DNA of 64,000 bases from Desulfonatronum thiosulfatophilum (GTDB taxonomy: Bacteria; Desulfobacterota; Desulfovibrionia; Desulfovibrionales; Desulfonatronaceae). Of the stretch, positions 1 through 12,914 are shown one piece after another; position 1 is the first letter of the stretch; every line of letters begins with the position of its first letter. Location of the stretch: the NCBI RefSeq assembly GCF_900104215.1, contig NZ_FMXO01000002.1:186001-250000 (forward strand). Reading direction: 5' to 3'. The position numbers were made by a program, and so were the translations under genes. A model generated the notes under the pieces. It was not told the origin of the DNA, made no database searches, and saw only the letters and a list, made by a program, of their open reading frames with translations.

Positions 1-432
1 GATGGCCGCGGGACGATAGACGTCGGCGGGGACAAGGTAGGGGCTGCGCTTCATGCGCCGCAGATGCAGAGCCAACTTGGCCGCGGTGGTCGTTTTTCCC
101 GAGCCCTGCAAGCCTACCAGCATGATGATCGCCGGGGTTTTGCCCTGCAGCTGCAGACCGAGATGTTCGCCGCCCAGCAGTTCGACCATTTCGTCGTGAA
201 CGATCTTGACCACCTGCTGCCCGGGGGTCAGGCTTCCCAGGACGTCCTGGCCCATGGCCCGATCCCGGACCCGGTCCACAAAATCCTTGACCACCTTGAA
301 ATTAACGTCCGCTTCCAGCAGGGCAAGGCGTACTTCGCGCAGACCTTCCTGAACGCTCTTCTCATCCAAACGGCCGTGGCCGCGGATTTTTTTGAAAACG
401 GACTGAAGTCGATCCGCTAAGCTGTCGAACAT
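1..432 (-). CDS. ffh: Signal recognition particle protein Ffh, N-terminal part (runs off the window)
   Basis: Encodes the first 144 residues of the SRP GTPase, which binds 4.5S RNA and targets nascent membrane proteins to the FtsY receptor. Visible are the N-domain helical bundle (starts MFDSLADRLQ) and the G1 loop GLQGSGKT at residues 107-114, followed by PADVYRPAAI, typical of SRP GTPases. The G-domain remainder and the M-domain lie beyond position 1. The start is the ATG whose complement is at 430-432; no strong Shine-Dalgarno is visible. It is divergent from the ABC importer. Family identity is clear from the NG-domain motifs. Confidence 0.95.
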   Translation of the reverse strand, partial: MFDSLADRLQSVFKKIRGHGRLDEKSVQEGLREVRLALLEADVNFKVVKDFVDRVRDRAMGQDVLGSLTPGQQVVKIVHDEMVELLGGEHLGLQLQGKTPAIIMLVGLQGSGKTTTAAKLALHLRRMKRSPYLVPADVYRPAAI

Positions 433-765
433 GGGATATCCAAATGAGGATTCGAAAAACAATGCGAAAACGTAACCAATTATCGAAGAGCCGTGTTCGA
501 GTCAACACTGCATTCATGAATTGCGCCGGAACACGCCTTTGCCGAATGTGCAAAATCGCGCGAAATTGAATATATTCACATTGATTTTAGCTTGCAAAAA
601 ATCGTTTTTTTTGGGAAGGTCCCGGCACAAGAAAACCTGAACCTCTCTGCACTTCTACCCTGCCCGGCTCGATCCGAAAGGAATGGGTGACATCCAGGAT
701 TCAGGTTTGCAATTCATCCGTCAAGCATAAGGTCTTCACCCTTTACACCCATTCGGAGGAATTTC
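433..765. other. Divergent intergenic region between ffh and the ABC importer
   Basis: 333 bp without a convincing gene. It holds the tentative ffh promoter at its left side and AT-rich sequence around 555-625. No riboswitch fold was recognised by eye upstream of the importer. A strong ribosome-binding site (GGAGGA) precedes the importer gene at about 756-761. Confidence 0.6.
479..505 (-). promoter_or_regulatory. Possible sigma70 promoter for ffh
   Basis: On the minus strand a TTGACT hexamer (complement of 500-505) is followed after 15 bp by GATAAT (complement of 479-484), about 47 bp upstream of the ffh start. The spacer is shorter than the usual 17 bp, so this is tentative. Confidence 0.3.
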
Positions 766-1803
<1,038 letters not shown>

Positions 1804-1865
1804 CCCATGCATTCCATTAAGCGGACCGACCGCCGTCCTCTTCGCCGCAGCATGGAGCACGGCGC

Positions 1866-2687
1866 ATGAGCGATTATTTTGTCGAGATCGACAATGTCGA
1901 TCTCGCGTACAACGAGGATGACGAAAGCCTTGCGGTTCAGGGGTTGAATCTGAACATCAGGCAGGGCGAGTTCGTGGCCGTGGTCGGTCCGTCCGGGTGC
2001 GGGAAATCAACTCTGCTCAAGCTGGTCACCGGTCTCAAGCCGCCCACCCGCGGCAGCGTCACGGTGGACGGCAAGCATGTAGCCGGCACCCTTTCCTTCG
2101 TGGGCATGGCCTTTCAGAACCCAACGCTTCTGCCCTGGCGCAACACCTTGCGCAATATCATGCTCCCCCTGGAAATCGTCGAGCCGCATCGCGGCAATCT
2201 ACGCAGCCAGAAGGCAGCGTACCTGGAACGGGCCAGGCAGCTGTTACGGACAGTGGGCCTGGGCGCCCATGAAGCCAAACATCCCTGGGAACTCTCCGGC
2301 GGCATGCAGCAGCGAGCCAACCTTTGCCGGGCCTTAATCCACGATCCCAGACTGCTCATGCTCGACGAACCCTTCGGCGCCCTGGACGCCTTTACCCGTG
2401 AGGAACTTTGGTGCGTGCTGGCCGAGTTGCGCCGGGAAAAGAAGCTGACCGTCGTCCTGGTAACCCACGATCTGCGGGAAGCCGTTTTTCTGGCGGATAC
2501 GGTGCACGTCATGAGCAGCCGCCCGGGCCGCATCGTGCACAGCCGCCACGTGGATCTGCCCAGGCCGCGGGCTCTGGACGTCTGTTACGAACCCGCATTT
2601 GTGGAGATCGTCCACGAGTTGCGCGGCCACATTGAACGGGTTCGCTGCGTCGACACATTCGGAGGCATTGATGATTCTGTCGCGTAA
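1866..2687 (+). CDS. ABC transporter ATP-binding protein (SsuB/TauB type)
   Basis: Cytoplasmic ATPase of 273 aa that powers the importer. Walker A GPSGCGKST is at residues 41-49, the Q-loop glutamine at about 84, the signature LSGGMQQR at about 143-150, Walker B LLMLDEP at 163-169, and the switch histidine in VTHD at about 201. These are the motifs of the nitrate/sulfonate/taurine ATPase subfamily. It starts 62 bp after the receptor gene, and its 3' end overlaps the permease start by 17 bp, showing an operon. Function as the importer ATPase is secure; the substrate is not. Confidence 0.93.
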   Translation: MSDYFVEIDNVDLAYNEDDESLAVQGLNLNIRQGEFVAVVGPSGCGKSTLLKLVTGLKPPTRGSVTVDGKHVAGTLSFVGMAFQNPTLLPWRNTLRNIMLPLEIVEPHRGNLRSQKAAYLERARQLLRTVGLGAHEAKHPWELSGGMQQRANLCRALIHDPRLLMLDEPFGALDAFTREELWCVLAELRREKKLTVVLVTHDLREAVFLADTVHVMSSRPGRIVHSRHVDLPRPRALDVCYEPAFVEIVHELRGHIERVRCVDTFGGIDDSVA

Positions 2688-3432
2688 GAACCTGGAACGG
2701 TATTCGCCGCTCATCGTCACCATTATCATGTTCGCGGCCTGGGAGGCAGTGGCGCGTTTAGCCCGCATTCCCAGCTACATCCTGCCGCCGCCCAGCGAAG
2801 CCATGATGGCCGGTTACGAGTTCGCCGGCCCCATCACCACCCATGCCCTGCAGACGCTCTATACCACCCTGGCCGGCTTCGCCCTGGCCGTGATCTTCGG
2901 CATGCTCGTGGGGGTGATCATCGGCTCATCCAAACTCCTGTACCGGGCTTTCTATCCGATCCTGATCGGCTTCAACTCCGTGCCCAAGGTGGCCCTGGTG
3001 CCCCTACTGGTGATCTGGTTCGGCATCGGTACGACGCCTGCCATCATCACCGCATTTCTGATCTCCTTCTTTCCGGTGGTGGTCAATGTGGCCACGGGTC
3101 TGGCGACCATCGAGCCGGAGCTTGAGGACGTCCTTCGGGTCCTGGGCGCTTCCAAGGCGACGATTCTGCTGAAGGTCGGCATTCCCAATTCTCTGCCCTA
3201 TTTCTTCGCCTCCCTGAAAATCGCCATAACTTTGGCCTTTGTGGGTTCGGTCATCTCCGAGACCGTGGCCTCCAACGCCGGCATCGGCTACCTGATGATG
3301 TCCGCCAGCTCCCGGTTCAACGTCCCTCTGGTTTTTGCTGGGCTGATCGTCATCGCGGCCATGGGCATCGGCATGTACGCCCTCTTCGCCGCCCTGGAAA
3401 ACCGAACCACATCCTGGGCCTTCCGCCGCTGA
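2671..3432 (+). CDS. ABC transporter permease (SsuC/TauC type)
   Basis: Integral membrane permease of 253 aa with about six hydrophobic segments and the BPD-transport EAA loop (RVLGASKATILLKVGIPNSL region) that docks on the ATPase. The ATG at 2671 was chosen because GGAGG lies immediately upstream at 2661-2665 and because it gives a normal family length. A longer frame from 2599 would overlap the ATPase gene much more. It forms the membrane channel for the ligand delivered by the NMT1-like receptor. About 120 bp separate it from the PLP enzyme gene, which may share the transcript. Confidence 0.9.
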   Translation: MILSRKNLERYSPLIVTIIMFAAWEAVARLARIPSYILPPPSEAMMAGYEFAGPITTHALQTLYTTLAGFALAVIFGMLVGVIIGSSKLLYRAFYPILIGFNSVPKVALVPLLVIWFGIGTTPAIITAFLISFFPVVVNVATGLATIEPELEDVLRVLGASKATILLKVGIPNSLPYFFASLKIAITLAFVGSVISETVASNAGIGYLMMSASSRFNVPLVFAGLIVIAAMGIGMYALFAALENRTTSWAFRR

Positions 3433-3552
3433 TTTCCCAATCGAATCGCAATCGCAATCGATAACCCTCAACACCAAAGCGTCGGCATTTCCACCCAAAG
3501 CAAGCATATTCTATCACCCATACAACTGACGCCAATAAAAAGATTGGAAACA

Positions 3553-4857
3553 ATGCACGACGCGCAGCATATTCCCTTCCCTCAAGGCCCCTATGTCACC
3601 GGAGCCGTCTGCCAGGTCTGCGGACGGAGCATCGCACCGGGCGAGATCAGTCTCAGCAGCCTGACCTGCCCATGTTCCGGAGACAACGGGATATTGGACA
3701 TCCGGTATGACTATGAGGCAGCCCGGCCGCTCTTTACCCCGGCCTCCCTTGCTGCCGGACCACGGACGATGTGGCGCTACCGGGCGCTGCTCCCCCTGCC
3801 CGATGCGGCTGACGTTCCTCCGCTGGCCACTGGCTTCACACCTTTGTACGAATCACCACGTCTGGCCAAATTGCTCGGAGTAGCCCGGGTACTCGTCAAG
3901 GACGATACCCGCCAGCCCACAGCCTCGCTCAAAGACCGGGCCAGCGCCCTGGCCACGTCCCAGGCCAAGGTTATGGGTCTGACCACCTTGGCCTGCGCCA
4001 GCACGGGCAACGCCGCCGCGGCTCTCGCCGGCATGGCCGCGTCCATGGAACTGACCTGCGTCATCTTCGTTCCGGCCTCGGCACCCCAGGCCAAGGTGGC
4101 CCAGCTGCTGGCCTTTGGAGCCCGGGTCTTCACGGTGGACGGCAGCTACGACGACGCCTTTGAGCTGTGCATGGCCGCCTGCCGCGTTCGTCCCTGGTAC
4201 AACCGCAACACCGCTACCAATCCATTTATGACCGAAGGCAAAAAGACGGTCGCCTTCGAAATTGCCGAACAGTCCGAATGGAGCATTCCTGACCGCGTCT
4301 TTGTGGGCGTGGGCGACGGCTGCATCATTGGCGGGCTGCACAAGGGCTTTGCCGACCTGACGAGCCTCGGCATGACGGCCCGTCTGCCCCGCCTCATGGG
4401 CGTGCAGGCCGCGGGCAGCGACTTCCTGTACCAGGCCTGGCGCAACAACGAGAATGTCCTGACCAAGCCGGCCATCCAGGCCCGCACCGTGGCCGATTCC
4501 ATCTCCGCCGGACTGCCCCGGGATCGCATCAAGGCCCTGCGCGCCGTGCGGGAAACCGGCGGCGCCTATCTGCGCGTGGAGGATGATTCCATCCTCCAGG
4601 CCATTCCCCTCCTGGCCCGAAGCACCGGCGTATTCGCTGAACCGGCTGGCGCTGCGGCTTTGGCCGGAGCCCTGACCGCGGCCCAAGTCGGAGCTCTCTC
4701 CCCGGACGAAACCATCTGCCTGCTGATCACCGGCTCCGGCCTGAAGGACGTGGCTTCGGCCATCCAGGCCTGCACCGGAGAAAATCTCGCTCCTGTCCCT
4801 ATTCCCCCAGGCTCACGCGGTCTGGAGCGTGTTCTCGATACTTTGCCCTCGGAATAG
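3553..4857 (+). CDS. Threonine-synthase-like PLP enzyme with N-terminal zinc-ribbon-like segment
   Basis: A 434-aa fold-type-II pyridoxal-phosphate enzyme. The N-terminus has a CQVCG pair and a later CPCSG, resembling the short zinc-ribbon seen in threonine synthases. The PLP lysine lies in the TASLKDRAS segment, and STGNAAAALAG and a glycine-rich ITGSG loop bind cofactor phosphate. Annotation as threonine synthase (O-phosphohomoserine to threonine) is the default. Threonine dehydratase or diaminopropionate ammonia-lyase activity is also possible, because similar enzymes accompany purine and selenium-hydroxylase genes. ATG 3553 is preferred over an in-frame TTG at 3544. The gene follows the importer in the same direction. 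Confidence 0.75.
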   Translation: MHDAQHIPFPQGPYVTGAVCQVCGRSIAPGEISLSSLTCPCSGDNGILDIRYDYEAARPLFTPASLAAGPRTMWRYRALLPLPDAADVPPLATGFTPLYESPRLAKLLGVARVLVKDDTRQPTASLKDRASALATSQAKVMGLTTLACASTGNAAAALAGMAASMELTCVIFVPASAPQAKVAQLLAFGARVFTVDGSYDDAFELCMAACRVRPWYNRNTATNPFMTEGKKTVAFEIAEQSEWSIPDRVFVGVGDGCIIGGLHKGFADLTSLGMTARLPRLMGVQAAGSDFLYQAWRNNENVLTKPAIQARTVADSISAGLPRDRIKALRAVRETGGAYLRVEDDSILQAIPLLARSTGVFAEPAGAAALAGALTAAQVGALSPDETICLLITGSGLKDVASAIQACTGENLAPVPIPPGSRGLERVLDTLPSE

Positions 4858-4949
4858 CGGTTTGCCGCAGCAGATCACCGCACGAAAGGGCTGGCCGCCT
4901 TGATTACCGAGACCAGCTTTAACAGTGTTTTGAAAAAATCCCGATACCG

Positions 4950-5072
4950 CAGGCTGTTCAAAAACCCCGATTGCAAGGCGCAAAGAAAAGTTCACACCCT
5001 CACGTATTTAGTCATACGTAAGGATGTGAACTTTTCGCAGCAACCTAGCGGCTGGGATTTTTCAACAGCCTG
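4950..5072. repeat. 123-bp near-perfect palindromic element (MITE-like)
   Basis: The ends are CAGGCTGTT (4950-4958) and its complement AACAGCCTG (5064-5072). Inside, AAAAGTTCACA (4986-4996) pairs with TGTGAACTTTT (5025-5035), and the arms continue to a centre near 5010. The whole element could fold into one long hairpin, as expected of a non-autonomous transposable element, and may also act as a bidirectional terminator. It lies about 10 bp from the icd stop codon. A target duplication was not obvious. Confidence 0.7.
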
Positions 5073-5082
5073 TTAACAGATC

Positions 5083-9195
<4,113 letters not shown>

Positions 9196-9224
9196 AGGCA
9201 CGGCGCGACGAAATCGGTCACCAA

Positions 9225-9464
9225 ATGAGCCCAACCGTTTTTATCTTCAGGCAATACCGATTCTTCTTTTTCTCCCGAGAGGAGCCGCGGCGACATGTAC
9301 ACGTCCGAAGCCCGGACGGGGAAGCGAAATTCTGGCTTGAGCCTGTAATTGAGTTGGCGATCAATCATCGTTTTCCCCAGAGGGAGCTGAAAGAACTGGA
9401 ACTGATCATAGAGGATAAAGCCGATGAAATACGCAAGCACTGGGACGACCACTTCAGGACCTGA
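9225..9464 (+). CDS. DUF4160 family protein
   Basis: A 79-aa protein starting MSPTVFIFRQYRFFFFSREE. The HVHVRSPDGEAKFWLEP segment is the hallmark of DUF4160 proteins, which usually sit directly beside DUF2442 proteins in pairs proposed to be toxin-antitoxin modules. Here the downstream DUF2442 start overlaps it by about 40 bp in another frame, supporting co-translation. There is no signal peptide or membrane segment. The toxin or antitoxin role is an inference from gene pairing. Confidence 0.8.
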   Translation: MSPTVFIFRQYRFFFFSREEPRRHVHVRSPDGEAKFWLEPVIELAINHRFPQRELKELELIIEDKADEIRKHWDDHFRT

Positions 9465-9996
9465 GGTAACTGACATCTCCTCATTCGGCCTCTGGATCAT
9501 GCATGGCGGGAAGGAATATTTTCTGGATTACGATGAGTTCCCCTGGTTCCTGGAAGCTCCGGTTCAGAAGGTGTTTCGCGTCATTGAAGAGGGAACGGGA
9601 CATCTACGATGGCCCGAACTCGATATTGATTTGTCTCTGGATTCGATCAAACGTCCCGGAGCATTCCCGTTGACCTACGAACCATCCGGAACCTATGGGA
9701 GACAGCACATCGAGGCCAATTCCAAACCTCATCACAGGCTGACACACAATATCGAAAACTCTACAGCTCGACGAGGAAGGTGTGCTGTTATGAGAGATTT
9801 CAATGTGGTGATCGAACTGGACGAAGACGGTTATTATGTTGCGTCAGTACCTGCCTTGCGCGGATGCCACACCCAAGCAAAATCACTCGACACGCTCATG
9901 AAGAGGATCAAGGAAGCCATCGAACTCTGCCTGGAAGTCGAAGAACCTGTTTCCAATCAGTTTGTTGGTGTTCAACGTATTTCAATTCCCACATGA
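9424..9996 (+). CDS. DUF2442 domain protein in one uninterrupted frame with HicB
   Basis: From the ATG at 9424 one frame of 190 aa runs without a stop. Residues 1 to about 85 form a DUF2442 domain (FGLWIMHGGKEYFLDYDEFPW, then WPELDIDLSLDSI). About 37 residues of low-similarity linker follow (including TYGRQHIEAN), then the complete 68-aa HicB antitoxin. DUF2442 proteins normally end just after the PLTYE-like segment, so either the stop was lost, fusing two antitoxin-like proteins, or hicB is made separately from its own ATG at 9790. The gene overlaps DUF4160 upstream and hicA downstream. Confidence 0.6.
   Translation: MKYASTGTTTSGPEVTDISSFGLWIMHGGKEYFLDYDEFPWFLEAPVQKVFRVIEEGTGHLRWPELDIDLSLDSIKRPGAFPLTYEPSGTYGRQHIEANSKPHHRLTHNIENSTARRGRCAVMRDFNVVIELDEDGYYVASVPALRGCHTQAKSLDTLMKRIKEAIELCLEVEEPVSNQFVGVQRISIPT
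9790..9996 (+). CDS. hicB: HicB-type antitoxin (internal start)
   Basis: 68 aa beginning MRDFNVVIELDEDGYYVASV, with PALRGCHTQAKSLDTLMKRIKEAI, the partial RNase-H-like HicB fold that neutralises the HicA mRNA interferase. A GGAAGG-type ribosome-binding site lies about 10 nt upstream of this ATG, supporting independent translation within the longer DUF2442 frame. The stop overlaps the hicA start (ATGA). No extra DNA-binding domain is visible, so autoregulation would need the complex. Confidence 0.85.
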   Translation: MRDFNVVIELDEDGYYVASVPALRGCHTQAKSLDTLMKRIKEAIELCLEVEEPVSNQFVGVQRISIPT

Positions 9997-10217
9997 CATC
10001 TTTTTCAACGCCAACCGGAAAGCAACTCATCAAGGCCCTTCGCCTTCTAAAATTTGATGTGGTACGCGTCAAAGGAAGCCACCACTTCCTGCGCCATCCA
10101 GACGGGCGTTGCACGGTAGTTCCCATCCACCGGAATGAAACCATTGGTCGCGGACTTCTCGCTCAGATCTTGCGCGACTGTGAAATCACCCGAGAGGAAT
10201 TATATTCGAAGATGTGA
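9993..10217 (+). CDS. hicA: HicA-type mRNA interferase toxin
   Basis: A 74-aa double-stranded-RNA-binding-like toxin. The catalytic histidine lies in the VRVKGSHHFLRHPDG segment (GSHH at about 28-31), followed by VVPIHRNETIGRGLLAQILRD, all typical of HicA, which cleaves mRNA when HicB is lost. Translation is coupled to hicB by an ATGA overlap at 9993-9996. The order antitoxin-toxin (hicB before hicA) is the less common arrangement. Confidence 0.9.
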   Translation: MTSFSTPTGKQLIKALRLLKFDVVRVKGSHHFLRHPDGRCTVVPIHRNETIGRGLLAQILRDCEITREELYSKM

Positions 10218-10289
10218 TCTGGAAATCCACCACAACCTCTTGCCCACCTCCTGAACCTCAGTCCCAATATATCACCCTGAGACACCACC

Positions 10290-12914
10290 ATGAACTTCAC
10301 CCTGAACAACACCCCCACAACCTACGACGGCGATCCGGAACGCTCCGTGCTCACCTGGCTGCGGGAGGATCGGAGGTTAACCGCGGCCAAGGACGGCTGC
10401 TCCGGCCAGGCGGCTTGCGGGGCTTGTCTGGTGGAAATTGACGGCAAACCAGTCTTGGCCTGCTCGACGCCCATGCGCAAGCTTGCCGGCAAGCGCGTTC
10501 TGACCCTGGAAGGCTTTCCGGAGGATTTGCGCCGCACCCTGGGCCGGGCTTTTGCTGAAAAGGGGGCGGTGCAGTGCGGATTCTGCACGCCGGGCTTTTT
10601 GACCCGGACCAAGCTTTTGCTGGAGCAAAACGCCGACCCTGCCCCCGAAGAAGTGATCAAGGCCGTACGGCCGCACCTGTGTCGCTGCACGGGATACGTG
10701 AAGATCGTGGACGCCATTCTGGAAGCGGCCCGCATGCTGCGCGGGGAGGAATCGGTCTCCTTCCATTCAGGCCCGCCCAGGCTCGGTTCCAGCGTCATCC
10801 GCTACGGGGCTTACGAACGCGCCGTGGGCTCGCATGTCTTCACCGACGACATGCATCTCCCCGGCATGCTCCACGGGGCACTGCATTTCAGCGCCCATCC
10901 CAGGGCGCGGGTGCTGCGCATCGATATCGGCAAGGCCATGGCTTCGCCGGGCGTCAAACGGATCATCACTGCCGCGGACGTTCCGGGAGAGCGCTTCGTG
11001 GGGATGATCGTTCCGGATTGGCCCATGTATGTGGCTGAAGGCGAAACCACCCGCACCGTGGCCGACGTGCTGGCCTGCGTGGTGGCCGAAACCATGGAGC
11101 AGGCTCGGACCGCCGCGGCATTGATTGAGGTGAGCTACGAGGTTCTGGAACCTTTGATCGACCCGGAGCAGTCGGAAGCAAGCGATATTCTTGTCCACGA
11201 ATCTGGCAACCTCCTGGCCGTCAAATCCATCCGCCGCGGCGGCGACGTGGAGCAGGCTCTGCACCGCTCGACCTTCGTCCTCACTGAAACCTTCACAACG
11301 GCTCCCATCGAGCACGGTTTCCTGGAACCCGAATGTTCCGTCGCCCGGCCCGATCCCGAAACCGGCGGCGTGCATTTCCATACCCAGGGACAGGGCCTTT
11401 ACCACGATCGTGACGACGTGGCCCGGGTTCTGGGGCTGCCCAAGGAGCAGGTCAGGGCAACCATGGTGGACAGCGGCGGCGCATTCGGCGGCAAGGAGGA
11501 CCTGACCGTGCAGCATCACGCGGCCCTGGCGGCCTGGCTGCTCCGGGCTCCGGTCAAGGTGAAGCTCTCCCGTCCCGAGTCCCTGCGCATGCACCCCAAA
11601 CGCCATCCCATGCGTCTGGCCTATACCGCGGGCTGCGACGCCCAGGGCTGGCTTACGGCCCTCAAGGCGCGCATTGTTGGGGACACCGGGGCCTACGCCT
11701 CGGTGGGCGCGGCGGTCATGGCCCGGGCCGCAACCCACGCTGCCGGCGCGTACCACGTTCCGGTGGTGGACGTGGAATCCCGGGCCGTGTTCACAAACAA
11801 TATTCCCAATGGAGCCATGCGCGGCTTCGGCGTGAACCAGGCCGTCTTCGCCATGGAGGCCATGGTGGAGCGGCTCTGCAAGGCCGGCGGCTTTGATCCC
11901 TGGCAGTTCCGTCACGACAACGCCCTGGATCAAGGACGCATGGTCACCACCGGCCAGGTTCTGGGACGGGGGATCGGCCTGCGAGCCTGCCTGGAAGCCC
12001 TGCGCGAGCCATGGGAGCGGGTCCGCAAGTCCGGACGGGCCGGGCTCTCCTGTGGCATCAAAAACTGCGGCATCGGCAACGGCCTTGTGGAAGAGTGCGT
12101 GGCCCTGGTTGAGATTCATGAGGGCGGCCGACTGGTTCTGCACCATGGCTGGTCCGAAATGGGCCAGGGCATCCATACTGTCGCGGCCCAGTTTTTGGCT
12201 CACGAATTACACATCGACGACCTGACGCGGATCCAGGTGGACTCGGACACCCGCTACGGCGCGGTGGCCGGCGCCACCACGGCCAGCCGGGGCACCTATC
12301 AGTTGGGTCGGGCCGTGCTGGACGCCGCGACCAAAATCAAGGCCGACCTGCAGCAGGGCGGAAGCCTGGAAACCCTGGCCGGGCGAACCTACGAAGGCCG
12401 CTACCTCTGTACGGACACAGCCCCGGGCGGCGAGCCGGGCACGTTCCGCAGTCACGTGGCCTACAGCTTCGCGGCCCATCTGGTGCTGCTGGATAAAGAC
12501 GGAAAGGTTCAAGAAGTGGTGGCGGCCCACGACGCTGGAACCGTGGTCAACCGCCAGATGCTGGAGGGCCAGATCGAGGGCGGAGTGCTCATGGGCATGG
12601 GCGCGGCTCTCTCGGAGCGGTTGCGTCTGGAAAAGGGCCATCTGGCTTCGGACAAGTTCCGGGACGTGGGCTTGTTGCGCGCCGACGCAATGCCCAAAAT
12701 AACGGTCATCGCCGTGGACAACGCGGATCCGGAAGGCCCGCTAGGCGCCAAGGGCGTGGGTGAAATCGGCTCCATTCCCACGGCCCCGGCCATTGCCGCG
12801 GCCTACTACCGCTTCGACGGCCTCCCCCGCCGCACTCTGCCCCTGGAGCCGCCGGTAGCCCCCGTCCAGGACGTACAAAGTCCCGAAGGAGACACATCAT
12901 GGAGCTGCTACTGA
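10290..12914 (+). CDS. xdhD: Selenium-dependent xanthine-dehydrogenase-like molybdenum hydroxylase (XdhD type, 2Fe-2S plus Mo domains)
   Basis: 874 aa. Residues 1 to about 155 form a [2Fe-2S] ferredoxin domain (DGCSGQAACGAC around 35-46) and a second cluster domain (VQCGFCTPGF and CRCTGY). The rest is the molybdopterin-binding large domain, with GGAFGGKED, an AMRGFGVNQ segment and the catalytic glutamate region GEIGSIPTAP. An FAD domain is absent, as in the Se-dependent XDH family. It likely hydroxylates a purine in the cytoplasm. The adjacent ssnA, ygfK, yqeB and yqeC genes are the known partners of hydroxylases carrying a labile selenium ligand. The stop overlaps the ssnA start. Confidence 0.88.
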   Translation: MNFTLNNTPTTYDGDPERSVLTWLREDRRLTAAKDGCSGQAACGACLVEIDGKPVLACSTPMRKLAGKRVLTLEGFPEDLRRTLGRAFAEKGAVQCGFCTPGFLTRTKLLLEQNADPAPEEVIKAVRPHLCRCTGYVKIVDAILEAARMLRGEESVSFHSGPPRLGSSVIRYGAYERAVGSHVFTDDMHLPGMLHGALHFSAHPRARVLRIDIGKAMASPGVKRIITAADVPGERFVGMIVPDWPMYVAEGETTRTVADVLACVVAETMEQARTAAALIEVSYEVLEPLIDPEQSEASDILVHESGNLLAVKSIRRGGDVEQALHRSTFVLTETFTTAPIEHGFLEPECSVARPDPETGGVHFHTQGQGLYHDRDDVARVLGLPKEQVRATMVDSGGAFGGKEDLTVQHHAALAAWLLRAPVKVKLSRPESLRMHPKRHPMRLAYTAGCDAQGWLTALKARIVGDTGAYASVGAAVMARAATHAAGAYHVPVVDVESRAVFTNNIPNGAMRGFGVNQAVFAMEAMVERLCKAGGFDPWQFRHDNALDQGRMVTTGQVLGRGIGLRACLEALREPWERVRKSGRAGLSCGIKNCGIGNGLVEECVALVEIHEGGRLVLHHGWSEMGQGIHTVAAQFLAHELHIDDLTRIQVDSDTRYGAVAGATTASRGTYQLGRAVLDAATKIKADLQQGGSLETLAGRTYEGRYLCTDTAPGGEPGTFRSHVAYSFAAHLVLLDKDGKVQEVVAAHDAGTVVNRQMLEGQIEGGVLMGMGAALSERLRLEKGHLASDKFRDVGLLRADAMPKITVIAVDNADPEGPLGAKGVGEIGSIPTAPAIAAAYYRFDGLPRRTLPLEPPVAPVQDVQSPEGDTSWSCY

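Noticed and set aside
10767-12203. Long minus-strand frame opposite the XdhD-like gene
   Set aside because: A shadow frame without family motifs; the plus strand encodes a recognisable two-cluster molybdoenzyme.
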